DNA of 64,000 bases from Salinimonas marina (lineage in GTDB: Bacteria > Pseudomonadota > Gammaproteobacteria > Enterobacterales > Alteromonadaceae). Positions 38,077 through 47,929 of the stretch are shown here, one piece after another; position 1 is the first letter of the stretch; each line of letters starts with the position of its first letter. Under the pieces are notes generated by a model. The model searched no databases, had not been told where the DNA came from, and saw nothing but the letters and a program-made list of their open reading frames with translations. Location of the stretch: contig NZ_CP064795.1 in the NCBI RefSeq assembly GCF_015644725.1, positions 3,098,501 to 3,162,500 of the forward strand. The letters run 5' to 3'. A program made the translations under genes and the position numbers.

Positions 38077-39780
38077 ATGCCAAAATTTGCAATTAAACCG
38101 TTGACCGTGGCAATAACCGCAGCCGTGTTTGCACTTTCGGGCTGTTCCAAAGCCCCAACCTCCGCAAATAATAGCCAGGGTCAGGCGTCCGGGCAAGAAC
38201 AACAGCAAGCGCAACAAAATACCCAGTTACTGGTCGATGAGCAGCGCTTATCCATCTACCACCCCGTCGAGCTTAATGCCGATCTTAGTCACCTGAGTAA
38301 CAATCAGAAGCAAATGATTGCCAAGCTTATCGATGCTTCGAAAATTATGGATGCTTTGTTCTGGCAGCAAGCCTTTGACGAAAAGCAAAAAACCTTTATG
38401 GATAGTCTGAGCCGAGGTGAGGTGAAACATTTTGCCAACATCAACTATGGTCCGTGGGATCGGCTTAATGGGGATGCCGCCTTTTTATCTGGCTATGACA
38501 GCAAACCGGCTGGCGCCCAGTTTTATCCGGCCGACATGACCAAAGAAGAATTTGAGCAGGCCGATTTTGAAGATAAAGATGGTCTTTATTCGCTGGTACG
38601 CCGGGACGACAACGGCAAGCTGTATACCGTACCTTATTCACAAGCCTACAAAAAAGAGCTTACCGAAGCGTCTAACCTGCTGCTTGAGGCAGCCAAGCTG
38701 GCAGAAGATAAGAGCTTTGCCAACTACCTGAACCTGCGCGCCGAAGCATTGTTAAATGATGACTACCTGGCGTCAGATATGGCCTGGATGGATATGAAAT
38801 CAAATGCGGTAGAGCTGGTATTGGGTCCTATCGAGACCTATGAAGATCAGCTGTTTGGCTACCGTGCGGCCTTTGAGTCTTATGTTTTGATCAAAGATAA
38901 GCAGTGGAGCGATAAACTGGCCAAGTTTGCTCAGTTTTTACCCGAGTTGCAAAAAGGCTTACCGGTGGCTGACAAGTATAAAGCCGAAATGCCGGGTTCT
39001 GATGCGGATTTGAATGCCTATGATGTGGTGTATTATGCAGGGCATTCCAATGCCGGAAGCAAAACGATTGCCATCAACTTACCCAACGATGAACAGGTAC
39101 AGCTAGAGAAAGGCACCCGCCGCCTGCAGCTTAAAAACGCAATGCAGGCCAAGTTTGAACATATCCTCAAACCTATTTCAGATGAACTGATTGTGCCGGA
39201 ACAGCGCGAGCACATTACCTTCGATGCGTTTTTTGCCAATACCATGTTTCATGAAGTGGCCCATGGCCTGGGTATCAAGAACACCATCAATGATAAAGGT
39301 ACGGTTCGCGGCGCGCTAAAAGAGCACGCCTCGGCGCTGGAAGAAGGTAAAGCCGATATTCTTGGCTTGTATATGATTCAAAGCCTGTTAGAAAAAGGCG
39401 AAATCCCCGAAGGAACATTAGAAGATTATTATGTCACCTTTATGGCCGGCATCTTTCGTTCGGTTCGGTTTGGTGCCTCCAGTGCCCATGGTAAAGCCAA
39501 TATGATTCGGTTTAACTTTTTTGCCGAAAAAGGCGCTTTTGAAAAAACCGATGACGGCATGTATCGGGTCAATATGGATAAAATGGGCGATGCCGTGAAA
39601 GCCTTGTCGCAGGTTATCTTAACCTATCAGGGCGACGGCGATTATCAGGGCGTAAGCCAGTTGGTGGAAAAGATGGGCGTTATCAAACCCGAGTTGGCTA
39701 AAGATCTGGCGAAACTGGAAAAAGCCAATATTCCGGTAGACATTCATTTTGAACAAGGCAAAGAGGTGCTGGGGTTATAA
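38077..39780 (+). CDS. M49-like (dipeptidyl-peptidase III family) metallopeptidase lipoprotein
   Basis: 567 aa. Lipoprotein signal MPKFAIKPLTVAITAAVFALSGC with the lipidated cysteine at residue 23, then a Gln/Ser-rich linker. The zinc site is visible as MFHEVAHGLG (HExxH type) with the distal glutamate in ALEEGKADILGLY. Classical DPP III has HEXXGH, so this belongs to the bacterial branch with the shorter HExxH motif. Other family parts: INYGPWDRLNGD near the N-terminus and FRSVRFGASSAHGKANMIRFNFF. Probably a periplasmic or surface peptidase releasing small peptides; activity is inferred. Confidence 0.85.
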   Translation: MPKFAIKPLTVAITAAVFALSGCSKAPTSANNSQGQASGQEQQQAQQNTQLLVDEQRLSIYHPVELNADLSHLSNNQKQMIAKLIDASKIMDALFWQQAFDEKQKTFMDSLSRGEVKHFANINYGPWDRLNGDAAFLSGYDSKPAGAQFYPADMTKEEFEQADFEDKDGLYSLVRRDDNGKLYTVPYSQAYKKELTEASNLLLEAAKLAEDKSFANYLNLRAEALLNDDYLASDMAWMDMKSNAVELVLGPIETYEDQLFGYRAAFESYVLIKDKQWSDKLAKFAQFLPELQKGLPVADKYKAEMPGSDADLNAYDVVYYAGHSNAGSKTIAINLPNDEQVQLEKGTRRLQLKNAMQAKFEHILKPISDELIVPEQREHITFDAFFANTMFHEVAHGLGIKNTINDKGTVRGALKEHASALEEGKADILGLYMIQSLLEKGEIPEGTLEDYYVTFMAGIFRSVRFGASSAHGKANMIRFNFFAEKGAFEKTDDGMYRVNMDKMGDAVKALSQVILTYQGDGDYQGVSQLVEKMGVIKPELAKDLAKLEKANIPVDIHFEQGKEVLGL

Positions 39781-39798
39781 CCCAGGCTCTCGCGCATT

Positions 39799-39826
39799 AA
39801 AAAGGGAAGCTTCGGCTTCCCTTTTT
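39799..39826. terminator. Bidirectional terminator between convergent M49-like and HIT genes
   Basis: AAAAAGGGAAGC pairs with GCTTCCCTTTTT around a TTCG tetraloop, with T runs on both strands. Confidence 0.9.
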
Positions 39827-39830
39827 GGTT

Positions 39831-40211
39831 TTAACCTGTGATGTTATTCCAGGTTTTTTGGCTTGTCGGTGTAAGGGGCCACCCCAGCAACTTCCCACCT
39901 AACACATGCAAATGAATGTGGTAGACACTCTGGCCTCCAAATTCGTTGCAGTTCATCACGGTCCGATAGCCTTCCTGGTCAATACCCATTTCTTTTGCCA
40001 CTTTGGCGGCCACCATGGTTAAATGCCCCACCACCTCGCGGTCGGCTTCGCTGATGTCATTTATCGTGGCAATAGGCTTTTTGGGAATCACCAGAAAATG
40101 GACCGGCGCCTGGGGATTAATATCATTAAATGCCAGACACAGATCGTCTTCGTGGACAATATCAGCTGGGATTTCACGATTTAAAATTTTGGTAAAAATA
40201 GTCTCAGACAC
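39831..40211 (-). CDS. hinT: HIT family nucleotide-binding protein (HinT-like)
   Basis: 126 aa from a GTG at 40211 with AAAGGAG seven bases upstream. The histidine-triad motif is YHIHLHVLGG near the C-terminus; the N-terminal part FTKILNREIPADIVHEDD and FNDINPQAPVHFLVIPKK are standard HinT sequence. Members hydrolyse purine phosphoramidates such as AMP-lysine. Cytoplasmic. The C-terminal LLGWPLTPTSQKTWNNITG is slightly longer than in E. coli HinT. Confidence 0.94.
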   Translation of the reverse strand: MSETIFTKILNREIPADIVHEDDLCLAFNDINPQAPVHFLVIPKKPIATINDISEADREVVGHLTMVAAKVAKEMGIDQEGYRTVMNCNEFGGQSVYHIHLHVLGGKLLGWPLTPTSQKTWNNITG

Positions 40212-40257
40212 AGCGAGCTCCTTTCACAAAGAACAATAAGTTAGACTCAATACTGTA

Positions 40258-41058
40258 TCAGGCAAACACAAACCACAACAGTACTGCGCCTAATCCCAGC
40301 CGATAAAGCACAAACGGCAGCATACCGATACGGGCAATGAAGCTTAGAAACAGGAAAATACACAGATACGCACTGACAAATGAAAAGGCCGCCCCGTACA
40401 TCAGTGCACTCCAGTCTACCGACTCGTTAGACGCCACCAGTTCGGTGGTGGCCAGGGCACCGGCGCCTAAAATAACCGGAATCGATAGCAAAAATGAAAA
40501 ACGGGCCGCACTTTCGCGCTCAAACCCCAGCATCAGGGCCGCGGTCATGGTAATACCAGAGCGTGATGTCCCCGGGATCAGCGCCATGGCCTGAGCCAGG
40601 CCAATAATCACCGTATCTTTTAAGGTCAGCGCTGTCAGGCTTTTGCGGTGCTGGGCGGCGCGGTCGGCGTACCACAGCAACAAACCAAAGATAATCGTGG
40701 TACAGGCAATCACCAGGGCGGTGCGAGCATTGAGCTCTATCCAGTCTTTAAACATAAAGCCGGCAATCACCGCCGGAATCGTGCCTATGGCGACAAACCA
40801 GGCCAGTTTGCTGTCCTGGGTCTGATTGGAGGAAAAGCCATGGTGAAGCCACGCCACCACCATATTGCTGATGTCGTGTCGAAAATAAATAATCACCGCC
40901 AACAGGCTACCTACATGCACCGCTACATCAAACGCCAGACCCTGGCTGACCCAGCCTAACAATTCTGCCGGTAAAATTAAGTGAGCAGAACTGCTGATGG
41001 GTAAAAACTCGGTAACACCCTGAACAATTGCCAGAATAATAATTTCAAAAAGCGTCAT
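40258..41058 (-). CDS. uppP: Undecaprenyl-diphosphatase UppP (BacA)
   Basis: 266 aa, normal length, with about eight membrane helices. Signature motifs: VQGVTEFLPISSSAHLILP near the N-terminus (catalytic glutamate region) and ALIPGTSRSGITMTAAL in the middle. The enzyme dephosphorylates undecaprenyl diphosphate to recycle the lipid carrier for peptidoglycan and is a bacitracin-resistance determinant. It follows folK by three bases, suggesting a folB-folK-uppP transcription unit. Confidence 0.96.
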   Translation of the reverse strand: MTLFEIIILAIVQGVTEFLPISSSAHLILPAELLGWVSQGLAFDVAVHVGSLLAVIIYFRHDISNMVVAWLHHGFSSNQTQDSKLAWFVAIGTIPAVIAGFMFKDWIELNARTALVIACTTIIFGLLLWYADRAAQHRKSLTALTLKDTVIIGLAQAMALIPGTSRSGITMTAALMLGFERESAARFSFLLSIPVILGAGALATTELVASNESVDWSALMYGAAFSFVSAYLCIFLFLSFIARIGMLPFVLYRLGLGAVLLWFVFA

Positions 41059-41061
41059 CGC

Positions 41062-41562
41062 TTATACATCTCTCCATGTAAAATCCACCGGCCACAGATG
41101 CTGGTCGGCGTCTTCAAATTGTTGCCATAACTGTTGATAGGTTCGCCCGGCCACCGGATGCGTGTCGTCGGGGACCAGTTCGGCCAGGGGTTTTAGTACA
41201 AAGGCGTTGTAGAGTATCTCTTCTCTGGGTAACACCACCGGCGTACTGCAAACCAGTTGGTCATAAGTAAGCAAATCCAAATCCAGGGTTCGTGAGCAAA
41301 ACTTTTTTTCAGTATGAGTACGGCCATGCTCACGTTCGATACATTTTAGCGTGTCGTTAACTTGCGCCACCGGTAATGAGGTAAAGGCCTGAACCACTAA
41401 ATTGTAAAATGCTGAACCATTAAAACCAACAGCTTCACTTTCGTATACAGAAGAACAACTTATATCACTAAAATGACACTTTAGTGACGCTAAGCCAGCT
41501 CTGGTGTGGGTTTCTCTATCAATGTTCGAGCCAACACTGATAAGAATTTTATGTAACGCCAT
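41062..41562 (-). CDS. folK: 2-amino-4-hydroxy-6-hydroxymethyldihydropteridine pyrophosphokinase (HPPK)
   Basis: 166 aa. The start ATG overlaps the folB stop by one base (TAATG). HPPK features: ISVGSNIDRETH at the start, GFNGSAFYNLVVQAFTSL in the centre and the signature FCSRTLDLDLLTYDQ, whose aspartates bind magnesium, then LPREEILYNAFVLKPLAEL. It transfers pyrophosphate from ATP to 6-hydroxymethyl-dihydropterin in folate synthesis, the step after FolB. Cytoplasmic. Confidence 0.95.
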   Translation of the reverse strand: MALHKILISVGSNIDRETHTRAGLASLKCHFSDISCSSVYESEAVGFNGSAFYNLVVQAFTSLPVAQVNDTLKCIEREHGRTHTEKKFCSRTLDLDLLTYDQLVCSTPVVLPREEILYNAFVLKPLAELVPDDTHPVAGRTYQQLWQQFEDADQHLWPVDFTWRDV

Positions 41563-41912
41563 TACCGGCCGGCGGAAATAGTGACAGTGACCGCCTGGGC
41601 ATCAGCCAGAATCTCCGGTTTGGTGATGGCCAGAGTAATCTGTTGTACCGGAAAATTTTGCAACACTGCTTCGCACAAGGCGTGCCCTAAGGCTTCGAGC
41701 AGCTCAAAGGTAGCGCTGGCTGCCTGCTGTTGTACAAATTCGGCGAGTTTGGCGTAGTCAATGGTATCGGCCACCTCATCGCTGTGCCGGGCCTGGCTAA
41801 GATCGGCTTTTACCTCAATATCCATCAGCAATGTGGTAGGTCGGGTACGTTCCCAGTCATAAACCCCAATCAAACTACTGACCTTTAGACCCGATATTGT
41901 AATTTGTTCCAT
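41562..41912 (-). CDS. folB: Dihydroneopterin aldolase
   Basis: 116 aa from ATG 41912 (MEQITISGLKVSSLIGVYDWER, the usual FolB opening); the longer frame from 42008 adds a 32-residue tail without family support. Other conserved parts are PTTLLMDIEVKADLSQA, DTIDYAKLAEFV, LLEALGHALCEAVL and ITLAITKPEIL. It splits dihydroneopterin to 6-hydroxymethyl-dihydropterin plus glycolaldehyde. It is divergent from plsY, as in many gammaproteobacteria, and translationally coupled to folK. Confidence 0.95.
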   Translation of the reverse strand: MEQITISGLKVSSLIGVYDWERTRPTTLLMDIEVKADLSQARHSDEVADTIDYAKLAEFVQQQAASATFELLEALGHALCEAVLQNFPVQQITLAITKPEILADAQAVTVTISAGR

Positions 41913-42035
41913 AGTAATGTTGTGAACCCTGAGACAAAAATGGCCGCAATGCTGCGTGGACAGCCGAATTACTGGCGCATTTGTATGCTTTTTAGTAGTG
42001 TGAGGCAAGTGTAACCTGAACCCTGGCAGTATGAC

Positions 42036-42647
42036 ATGATCCCAATAATAATTTTGATGGTTGGTGTGGCCTATCTATGCGGCTCGCTGTCCAGCGCGGT
42101 GGTCATCTGCAAACTGTATGGTCTGGCCGACCCGCGCACTGCCGGCTCTAAAAACCCCGGCGCCACCAACGTGTATCGGCTGGGTGGTCGCATTCCGGCG
42201 TTGCTGGTGCTGTTAATGGATATTTTAAAAGGCACGGTGCCGGTTTATTGTAGCTACTGGCTGGGTATTGAGCCGGTGGCACTGGGCATTATCGCCATCG
42301 CCGCCTGTCTGGGCCATATCTTTCCGCTGTATTTTGGTTTTCAGGGCGGCAAAGCCGTGGCAACGGCCTTTGGAGCGATGTTACCGGTGGGTCCTGAGTT
42401 GGCCGGACTGATTGTGTTAAGCTGGCTGGCGGCCCTGTTTGTGTGGGGTTATTCGTCGCTGGCGGCCATTGTGGCGGTGGCGCTGGCCCCGCTTTACACC
42501 TTCTTTATCAAGCCCGATTACACAGTGCCGGTGGCAATGCTGGCACTGCTGATTATAGTGCGTCATAAGCCTAATATTCAGCGTTTGCAGCGCGGTGAAG
42601 AGCCCCGGGTCTGGGACAAACGCGGCAAGCTTAAAAACAACGGCTGA
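42036..42647 (+). CDS. plsY: Glycerol-3-phosphate 1-O-acyltransferase PlsY
   Basis: 203 aa, about five membrane helices. PlsY signatures: [37 protein letters not shown] (motif 1), a [21 protein letters not shown] stretch (acyl-phosphate site) and the last loop [17 protein letters not shown]. The enzyme uses acyl-phosphate to acylate glycerol-3-phosphate at the inner membrane, the first step of phospholipid synthesis. Confidence 0.96.
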   Translation: MIPIIILMVGVAYLCGSLSSAVVICKLYGLADPRTAGSKNPGATNVYRLGGRIPALLVLLMDILKGTVPVYCSYWLGIEPVALGIIAIAACLGHIFPLYFGFQGGKAVATAFGAMLPVGPELAGLIVLSWLAALFVWGYSSLAAIVAVALAPLYTFFIKPDYTVPVAMLALLIIVRHKPNIQRLQRGEEPRVWDKRGKLKNNG

Positions 42648-42671
42648 CCGGTCCGTCCTCCCCGATACTCG

Positions 42672-43933
42672 TTATTCCTCGTAACCGGCCTGGCTTTTTT
42701 CTGAGCTGACCAGGCCCTGGGCCAATCCTTCCAGTTTTCCGTCTATTGGCGCTATCAACGTTAAGCCCATAATCTGCGCCAGCGCCGGGTACACCTCCAG
42801 ATTATGTACCGTCGGCAGTTGCGCCCCGGTTTTAAACGCGGGTCCGCTGGCAATAAACAATGCCCCCATGTCCGGATGTTCCGGCAGATAACCATGGCCC
42901 CCCGGGCTTACCTTGTCTCCGTCGGCATTCACAAAGCGACGCCCAGCTGTGGCTTGCAGTAGAATATCTCCACTGCGGGTAACCTTCTGCATCCCATAGC
43001 GTTGACGTAAGCGCCTGTCCAACACCTGAAACCTTGCTGCAGCCTGCTGACCCAATTGCTGCTGTAGATTATCGATACGATTGGCCGGTGTTTCGGGGCG
43101 GGCATAGATGTGCAGTTGTGAGCCTTCGTTGACCCATGCAAAATCTGCCGCATTGAGGTTAAGCGCAGCGATACTTATGCTGTCCTCATTGCGTACATCC
43201 AGCATGCCATGATCAGAGACCACCACCAGATTAACGTCGATAGACAATTGTTGCAGCCGGTCGTACAGCTGGCCGATCAGCGCATCCATGGTTTGTACGG
43301 CCTGAAAGGTTTCAGCGCTATCGGGCCATAGTCGTGCCCGATGGTATCGATAAGTGAAAAATATCCGGCCACAAACTGAGGACGGGCGATGGCTGGCAGC
43401 TGCAGCCAGCTAACAATTTGGTCGATACGCTGCTGATAGTCAGCATGTTTGGAATAGTGATAATGATACGTTGGGGTGGTACCAAAAAAGCGCGCGTCGG
43501 CTTCAGGCCAGAAGTAGCTGGCGGTTTTTTTGCCCTGCAATTCAGCCAGCGTCCAAAGCGGCACACCCTGCAGCCAGCTACTGTCTTTATAGCCCTTGCC
43601 CATATGATACCGCGCATAACCGTTATCTTCCGGGCGCTGTTTGTCTAAAAATTCGTTGTTTACCACCCCATGATTAGCAGGCAATAAACCCGTGATAAGC
43701 GACAAATGATTGGGAAAGGTGTTGGCAGGAAAAACCGGGGTAAGACGCTTTGCCCTGACACCTTGCCTGGCAATGCGGGCCAGTTCACTGGCCTGGTGTT
43801 GTTCTATGTAGTCGTGGCGAAACCCATCCAGTGAAATAAGCACCACATGTTGCTCGGTGGCAGGGGTGGCCGCTGCCTCAAAAATACCGGTTATTCCGAT
43901 AAGGCCAAGCACTACAACAAATAAGCGCAGCAT
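42672..43933 (-). CDS. Alkaline-phosphatase-superfamily phosphodiesterase (nucleotide pyrophosphatase-like), frameshifted as read
   Basis: Restored length about 420 aa from ATG 43933. Signal peptide MLRLFVVVLGLIGITGIFEAAA. Family motifs: VVLISLDGFRHDYIEQH (metal-binding Asp), VFPANTFPNHLSLITGLLPANHG (catalytic threonine), YFSLIDTIGHDYGP and VVVSDHGMLDV (metal ligands). The frame breaks at a G3 run on the plus strand (43323-43325); one more base gives HDYGPDSAETFQAVQTMDALIGQ, so both metal sites end up in one protein. Related enzymes split nucleotide sugars, dinucleotides or phosphodiesters in the periplasm. Substrate unknown. Confidence 0.87.
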
Positions 43934-44064
43934 GAATAAGATTCCTTTCTTATAGATTATCTAGTTGGGATTAAAAGCAGCAGGAGCCCTCAGCAGGAAC
44001 TCGTAGCATAACCCAGAGGCTATGCTGCAACAATTCGATTTGGGGCCAGCGACCTGAATTTTGG

Positions 44065-45078
44065 TTAAACGGCCGGCAGCGTGTCCAGAGCCCACCGGGG
44101 TTTGGCCGAGGCAGACAGCTCGGTGAACTCCCCGGCTTTAAGACGCTGCATGCCGGCATAGGCAATCATAGCACCGTTGTCGGTGCAAAATGCCAGGCTG
44201 GGGTAAAACACCTCGCCCTGGAGATCCTTCATCATACTGGCCATTTTGCTGCGCAAACGGGTATTAGCACTGACCCCGCCGGCAATCACCAGCCGCTTTA
44301 ATCCGGTTTGCTTAAGCGCCCGGCGGCATTTAATCATTAAGGTATCGACCACCGCTTCTTCAAATGCGTAAGCAATATTCGCCTGCGTCTGAGCACTGTT
44401 GTCGCTGGCCCGGATAGTATTGGCCGCAAAGGTTTTTAAACCACTGAAGCTAAAGTCCAGGCCCGGCCGGTCGGTCATCGGCCGCGGGAACTTATAATGA
44501 CCAGCTTCGCCCTGCTCGGCCAGCTTTGCCAGCAGCGGCCCACCCGGGTAATCCAATCCTAGCAATTTGGCAGTTTTATCAAATGCTTCGCCGGCCGCAT
44601 CGTCCACCGACTCACCCAGCACCTCGTACTGACCAATGCCAGCCACTTTTACCAGCATAGAATGCCCGCCGGATACCAGTAGCGCGACAAACGGGAAGGC
44701 TGGTGCGTTATCTTCTAACATCGGCGCCAGTAAATGCCCTTCCATATGATGCACGCCGACTGCAGGCAGATCCCAGGCATAGGACAGCGATCGCGCCACC
44801 GACGAGCCTACCAGTAAGGCCCCCATCAGTCCGGGCCCCTGGGTGTAGGCGATCCCGTCCAGATCATTTTTCGTGGTATTGGCATCGGCCAGCGCTTTAT
44901 TAATCAAAGGAATAATTTTACGAACATGATCACGGGAGGCCAGTTCAGGCACCACGCCGCCATAATCGGCGTGCAGCTTAACCTGTGAGTACAACTCGTG
45001 CGACAGTAACCCTTGGCTATCGTCGTATACAGCTACGCCGGTTTCATCACAAGAGGTCTCTATACCCAGTATGCGCAT
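44065..45078 (-). CDS. tsaD: tRNA N6-adenosine threonylcarbamoyltransferase TsaD
   Basis: 337 aa from ATG 45078 ([19 protein letters not shown]); the in-frame start at 45102 would add eight residues before the conserved opening. Conserved parts: [12 protein letters not shown] with the metal-binding histidines, [40 protein letters not shown] and the late [12 protein letters not shown]. With TsaB/TsaE it makes t6A at position 37 of ANN-decoding tRNAs. It is divergent from rpsU, a classical arrangement. Confidence 0.97.
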   Translation of the reverse strand: MRILGIETSCDETGVAVYDDSQGLLSHELYSQVKLHADYGGVVPELASRDHVRKIIPLINKALADANTTKNDLDGIAYTQGPGLMGALLVGSSVARSLSYAWDLPAVGVHHMEGHLLAPMLEDNAPAFPFVALLVSGGHSMLVKVAGIGQYEVLGESVDDAAGEAFDKTAKLLGLDYPGGPLLAKLAEQGEAGHYKFPRPMTDRPGLDFSFSGLKTFAANTIRASDNSAQTQANIAYAFEEAVVDTLMIKCRRALKQTGLKRLVIAGGVSANTRLRSKMASMMKDLQGEVFYPSLAFCTDNGAMIAYAGMQRLKAGEFTELSASAKPRWALDTLPAV

Positions 45079-45203
45079 AATGTTAAGATCCGGTTGATTC
45101 ATTGGAAGTGGAATGAGGCGCAGAGTTTACCGTTATTGCACTGCAGTGGGAATGGTGAAGCTGGGTTTTTGGTACAAATTGTCTATTTTTTGACAATTCC
45201 GGC

Positions 45204-45232
45204 TTTACATTTGGCTGGCGAATGATTAGAAT
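45204..45232 (+). promoter_or_regulatory. Sigma-70 promoter of the rpsU-yqeY-dnaG-rpoD operon
   Basis: TTTACA (45204-45209) and TAGAAT (45227-45232) are spaced by 17 bases, about 85 bases upstream of rpsU. Confidence 0.7.
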
Positions 45233-45315
45233 TTCGCACCATTTTTAACCCGGGTGCCCTTTTGTGTACAACATTTCGCCCCGGTCCAACAGCAAAATTT
45301 TGAGGTGAGAACTTA

Positions 45316-45531
45316 ATGCCCATCGTTAAAGTTAGAGAAAACGAGCCGTTTGACGTTGCTCTTCGTCGTTTTAAGCGTTCTTGTGAAAAAGCCGGTGTTC
45401 TGTCTGAAGTCCGTCGTCGTGAATTCTTCGAAAAGCCGACTTGGGAACGTAAGCGCAAGAAAGCTGCTGCGAAAAAGCGTCACATGAAAAAACTGTCTCG
45501 TGAAAACGCACGTCGCGTAAAACTCTACTAA
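45316..45531 (+). CDS. rpsU: 30S ribosomal protein S21
   Basis: 71 aa, identical in length to E. coli S21, starting [20 protein letters not shown] with a GAGGTGAG ribosome-binding site upstream, and with the usual basic C-terminal part ([19 protein letters not shown]). First gene of the macromolecular-synthesis operon. S21 helps 30S initiation complexes. Confidence 0.99.
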   Translation: MPIVKVRENEPFDVALRRFKRSCEKAGVLSEVRRREFFEKPTWERKRKKAAAKKRHMKKLSRENARRVKLY

Positions 45532-45547
45532 GTTAGTGTTGGCTGTC

Positions 45548-45575
45548 AAAGGTGTCCATCGGGCACCTTTGTCGT
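45548..45575 (+). terminator. Partial terminator / attenuator between rpsU and yqeY
   Basis: AAAGGTG (45548-45554) pairs with CACCTTT (45564-45570), followed by GTCGTTTT. In E. coli a terminator after rpsU keeps S21 output higher than DnaG; the same role is likely here. Confidence 0.65.
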
Positions 45576-45618
45576 TTTAACAGCCTGTTATTTAAATCTT
45601 ACTGTCAGGTGTATAAGC

Positions 45619-46065
45619 ATGGCGCTAATTGATGATTTAAAAAACGCGCAAAAAGATGCAATGCGAGCCAAAGACAAAGTGCGGTTGGGCACTATTCGAA
45701 TGGCTGTCGCAGCGATACGTCAGCGCGAAATCGATGAGCAGATCACCCTGGACGATGCCGCAGTTCTCGCCGTATTGACCAAAATGGTTAAACAGCGTCA
45801 GGATGCTGCTGCACAGTATGATCAGGCTGAACGTCCGGAGCTGGCAGAAACCGAGCGCAATGAAATTGCGGTCATCGAAACATTTCTGCCCCAGCCTTTG
45901 AGCGACGATGAGCTTAACACGCTTATTGATGATGCTATGACCCAAACCGGTGCTTCTGGCATGCAGGATATGGGCAAAGTAATGGGCTTTTTGAAGCCCA
46001 AAGTTCAGGGCCGTACCGATATGGGCGCCCTGAGCGGAAAAATTAAGGCACGTTTGTCGGCCTGA
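45619..46065 (+). CDS. yqeY: GatB/YqeY domain-containing protein
   Basis: 148 aa, the YqeY length. Conserved start LIDDLKNAQKDAMRAKDKVRLGTIRMAVAAIRQREID and the C-terminal domain MQDMGKVMGFLKPKVQGRTDMGALSG. The fold is related to the tail domain of GatB/GatE amidotransferases, but the function is not established. It lies between rpsU and dnaG, as in many gammaproteobacteria outside the enterics. Confidence 0.95.
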   Translation: MALIDDLKNAQKDAMRAKDKVRLGTIRMAVAAIRQREIDEQITLDDAAVLAVLTKMVKQRQDAAAQYDQAERPELAETERNEIAVIETFLPQPLSDDELNTLIDDAMTQTGASGMQDMGKVMGFLKPKVQGRTDMGALSGKIKARLSA

Positions 46066-46147
46066 TATTCTGGACGCAATCGTCAATGGTTGCGTCCTTC
46101 CTTTAGCTTGTTAAAGTAGCTACATTCTTCTTATTTGAATCTTCTTC

Positions 46148-47929
46148 ATGGCCGGAAAAATACCTCGGGATTTTATAGACGATCTGTTATCCAGAACAGA
46201 TGTGGTCGATATTGTCGATAACCGGGTCAAACTGAAAAAAGCCGGAAAAAACTATCAGGCTTGTTGTCCATTTCATAACGAAAAAACCCCCTCTTTTACC
46301 GTAAGTCAGGACAAACAGTTTTATCACTGCTTTGGCTGTGGCGCGCATGGTAATGCGATCTCATTTTTGATGGAGTTTGATCGGCTTGAATTTGTGGAAG
46401 CCATAGAAGAACTGGCCCGTCATCATGGACTGGAAGTCCCCCGTGAACAAGGCGGCCCGCCCGCCATGAGCGAGGCTAAAAAGCAGCAACAGGAAGATGA
46501 TTACGCCTTAATGGAAAAGGTGGCGCGCTTTTTTCAGCAGCAGCTGCGCACCCATGCTAAAAGTGGCCGGGCCATTGAATATCTCAAAGGCCGGGGCTTG
46601 TCGGGTGATGTGGTTAAACAATGGGAAATTGGCTTTGCCCCCAGTGAATGGGACGGGTTGTTAAACAGCTTTGGAAACTCGGGAAACCGGGTGCGCCAGC
46701 TTATTGACCTGAAACTGGTTAATCAAAATGACCAGGGCAAACGCTATGATTTCTTTCGCGATCGGATCATGTTTCCGATTCGCGATCGCCGCGGCCGGGT
46801 GGTTGGCTTCGGCGGCCGGGTGTTACCGGACGAGAGCGGCCCTAAATATCTGAACTCCCCTGAAACCCGGATCTTTCATAAGGGTCAGGAACTGTTTGGT
46901 TACTACCAGGCGCGCCAGAAAAACCGCAGTCTTGAACGTATGATTGTGGTGGAAGGCTATATGGATGTGGTGGCGCTGAGCCAGTTTGATATCAATATTG
47001 CCACCGCCGCGCTGGGTACCGCTACCACCCCCGAGCATCTGCAACTATTGATGCGTTCCACCTCCCATATTGTGTGCTGCTACGATGGCGATAATGCCGG
47101 CCGTCAGGCTGCCTGGCGGGCCCTGGAAAATGCCCTGCCGGCATTAAAAGACGGCGTGAAACTTACCTTCTTGTTTTTACCCGATGGTGAAGATCCCGAT
47201 ACCATGGTGCGCAAAATTGGCTCGCAGGCTTTTGTAAAGCTAACCGATGAAGCTTTGCCGCTGTCCCGGTTCTTTTTTGAAAGCCTGTTGAAAACCCATG
47301 AAGTGGGCACCCCTGAAGGCAAAATGGCGTTAAAAGCGGCAGCCCAACCCCTGATTGACAGTGTGTTGGGGGACAATCAAAAGCTATTGCTTCAGGAAGA
47401 ACTGGCTAAACATACCGGCGAATACGATCGCTTTCGGTTACAAACTGATATCGCCCGGGCCAACCAACGTAGCGATAAACCTGCCAGTAAAAAGTTTGAA
47501 GCGATGCACAAAACCCGGCAGTCGCCGGTACGCATGATGATCAGGCTATTGCTTGACCAGCCTGCTCTGGCTACCGAGTGTGAAGATGTGCTGCCGCAAA
47601 TGCTGGCCAATAGCGGCATCGCCGGGATGGACCTGTTGTTGCAAATTCATCAGTACTGCAGTAGCCATCCTCGCGCAAAAACCGCTCAGGTTATTGAAAA
47701 CTTCCGTGATCATCCCCATTCTCCTGTCATCGCAAAATTACTGCATCAGGAACATCTGATCAGCGATGATGAGGCAAGTCAGGTGTATGCGGACAGTTTT
47801 GCCCGCCTGCTCGACTGGCATTTTGATAGCCGGATTGAAACATTGATCTCGCGCTCACGCATGCAGCCCCTGAGTCGGGAAGAAAAAGAAGAACTGAATT
47901 TGTTGATGAAAGAACGTCAGTCACAATAA
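46148..47929 (+). CDS. dnaG: DNA primase DnaG
   Basis: 593 aa. N-terminal CHC2 zinc-binding domain (CCPFHNEKTPSFTVS, YHCFGCGAHGNAI; about residues 37-65). The catalytic core has FRDRIMFPIRDRRGRVVGFGGRV and the TOPRIM glutamate/aspartate motif MIVVEGYMDVVALSQ plus CYDGDNAGRQAAWRAL (about 260-325). The C-terminal domain that binds DnaB follows after about 450. It synthesises RNA primers at the replication fork. Middle gene of the macromolecular-synthesis operon. Confidence 0.98.
   Translation: MAGKIPRDFIDDLLSRTDVVDIVDNRVKLKKAGKNYQACCPFHNEKTPSFTVSQDKQFYHCFGCGAHGNAISFLMEFDRLEFVEAIEELARHHGLEVPREQGGPPAMSEAKKQQQEDDYALMEKVARFFQQQLRTHAKSGRAIEYLKGRGLSGDVVKQWEIGFAPSEWDGLLNSFGNSGNRVRQLIDLKLVNQNDQGKRYDFFRDRIMFPIRDRRGRVVGFGGRVLPDESGPKYLNSPETRIFHKGQELFGYYQARQKNRSLERMIVVEGYMDVVALSQFDINIATAALGTATTPEHLQLLMRSTSHIVCCYDGDNAGRQAAWRALENALPALKDGVKLTFLFLPDGEDPDTMVRKIGSQAFVKLTDEALPLSRFFFESLLKTHEVGTPEGKMALKAAAQPLIDSVLGDNQKLLLQEELAKHTGEYDRFRLQTDIARANQRSDKPASKKFEAMHKTRQSPVRMMIRLLLDQPALATECEDVLPQMLANSGIAGMDLLLQIHQYCSSHPRAKTAQVIENFRDHPHSPVIAKLLHQEHLISDDEASQVYADSFARLLDWHFDSRIETLISRSRMQPLSREEKEELNLLMKERQSQ

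Noticed and set aside
43971..44165. 64-aa minus-strand frame after tsaD
   Set aside because: Overlaps the end of tsaD in another frame and has no start signal or family match.
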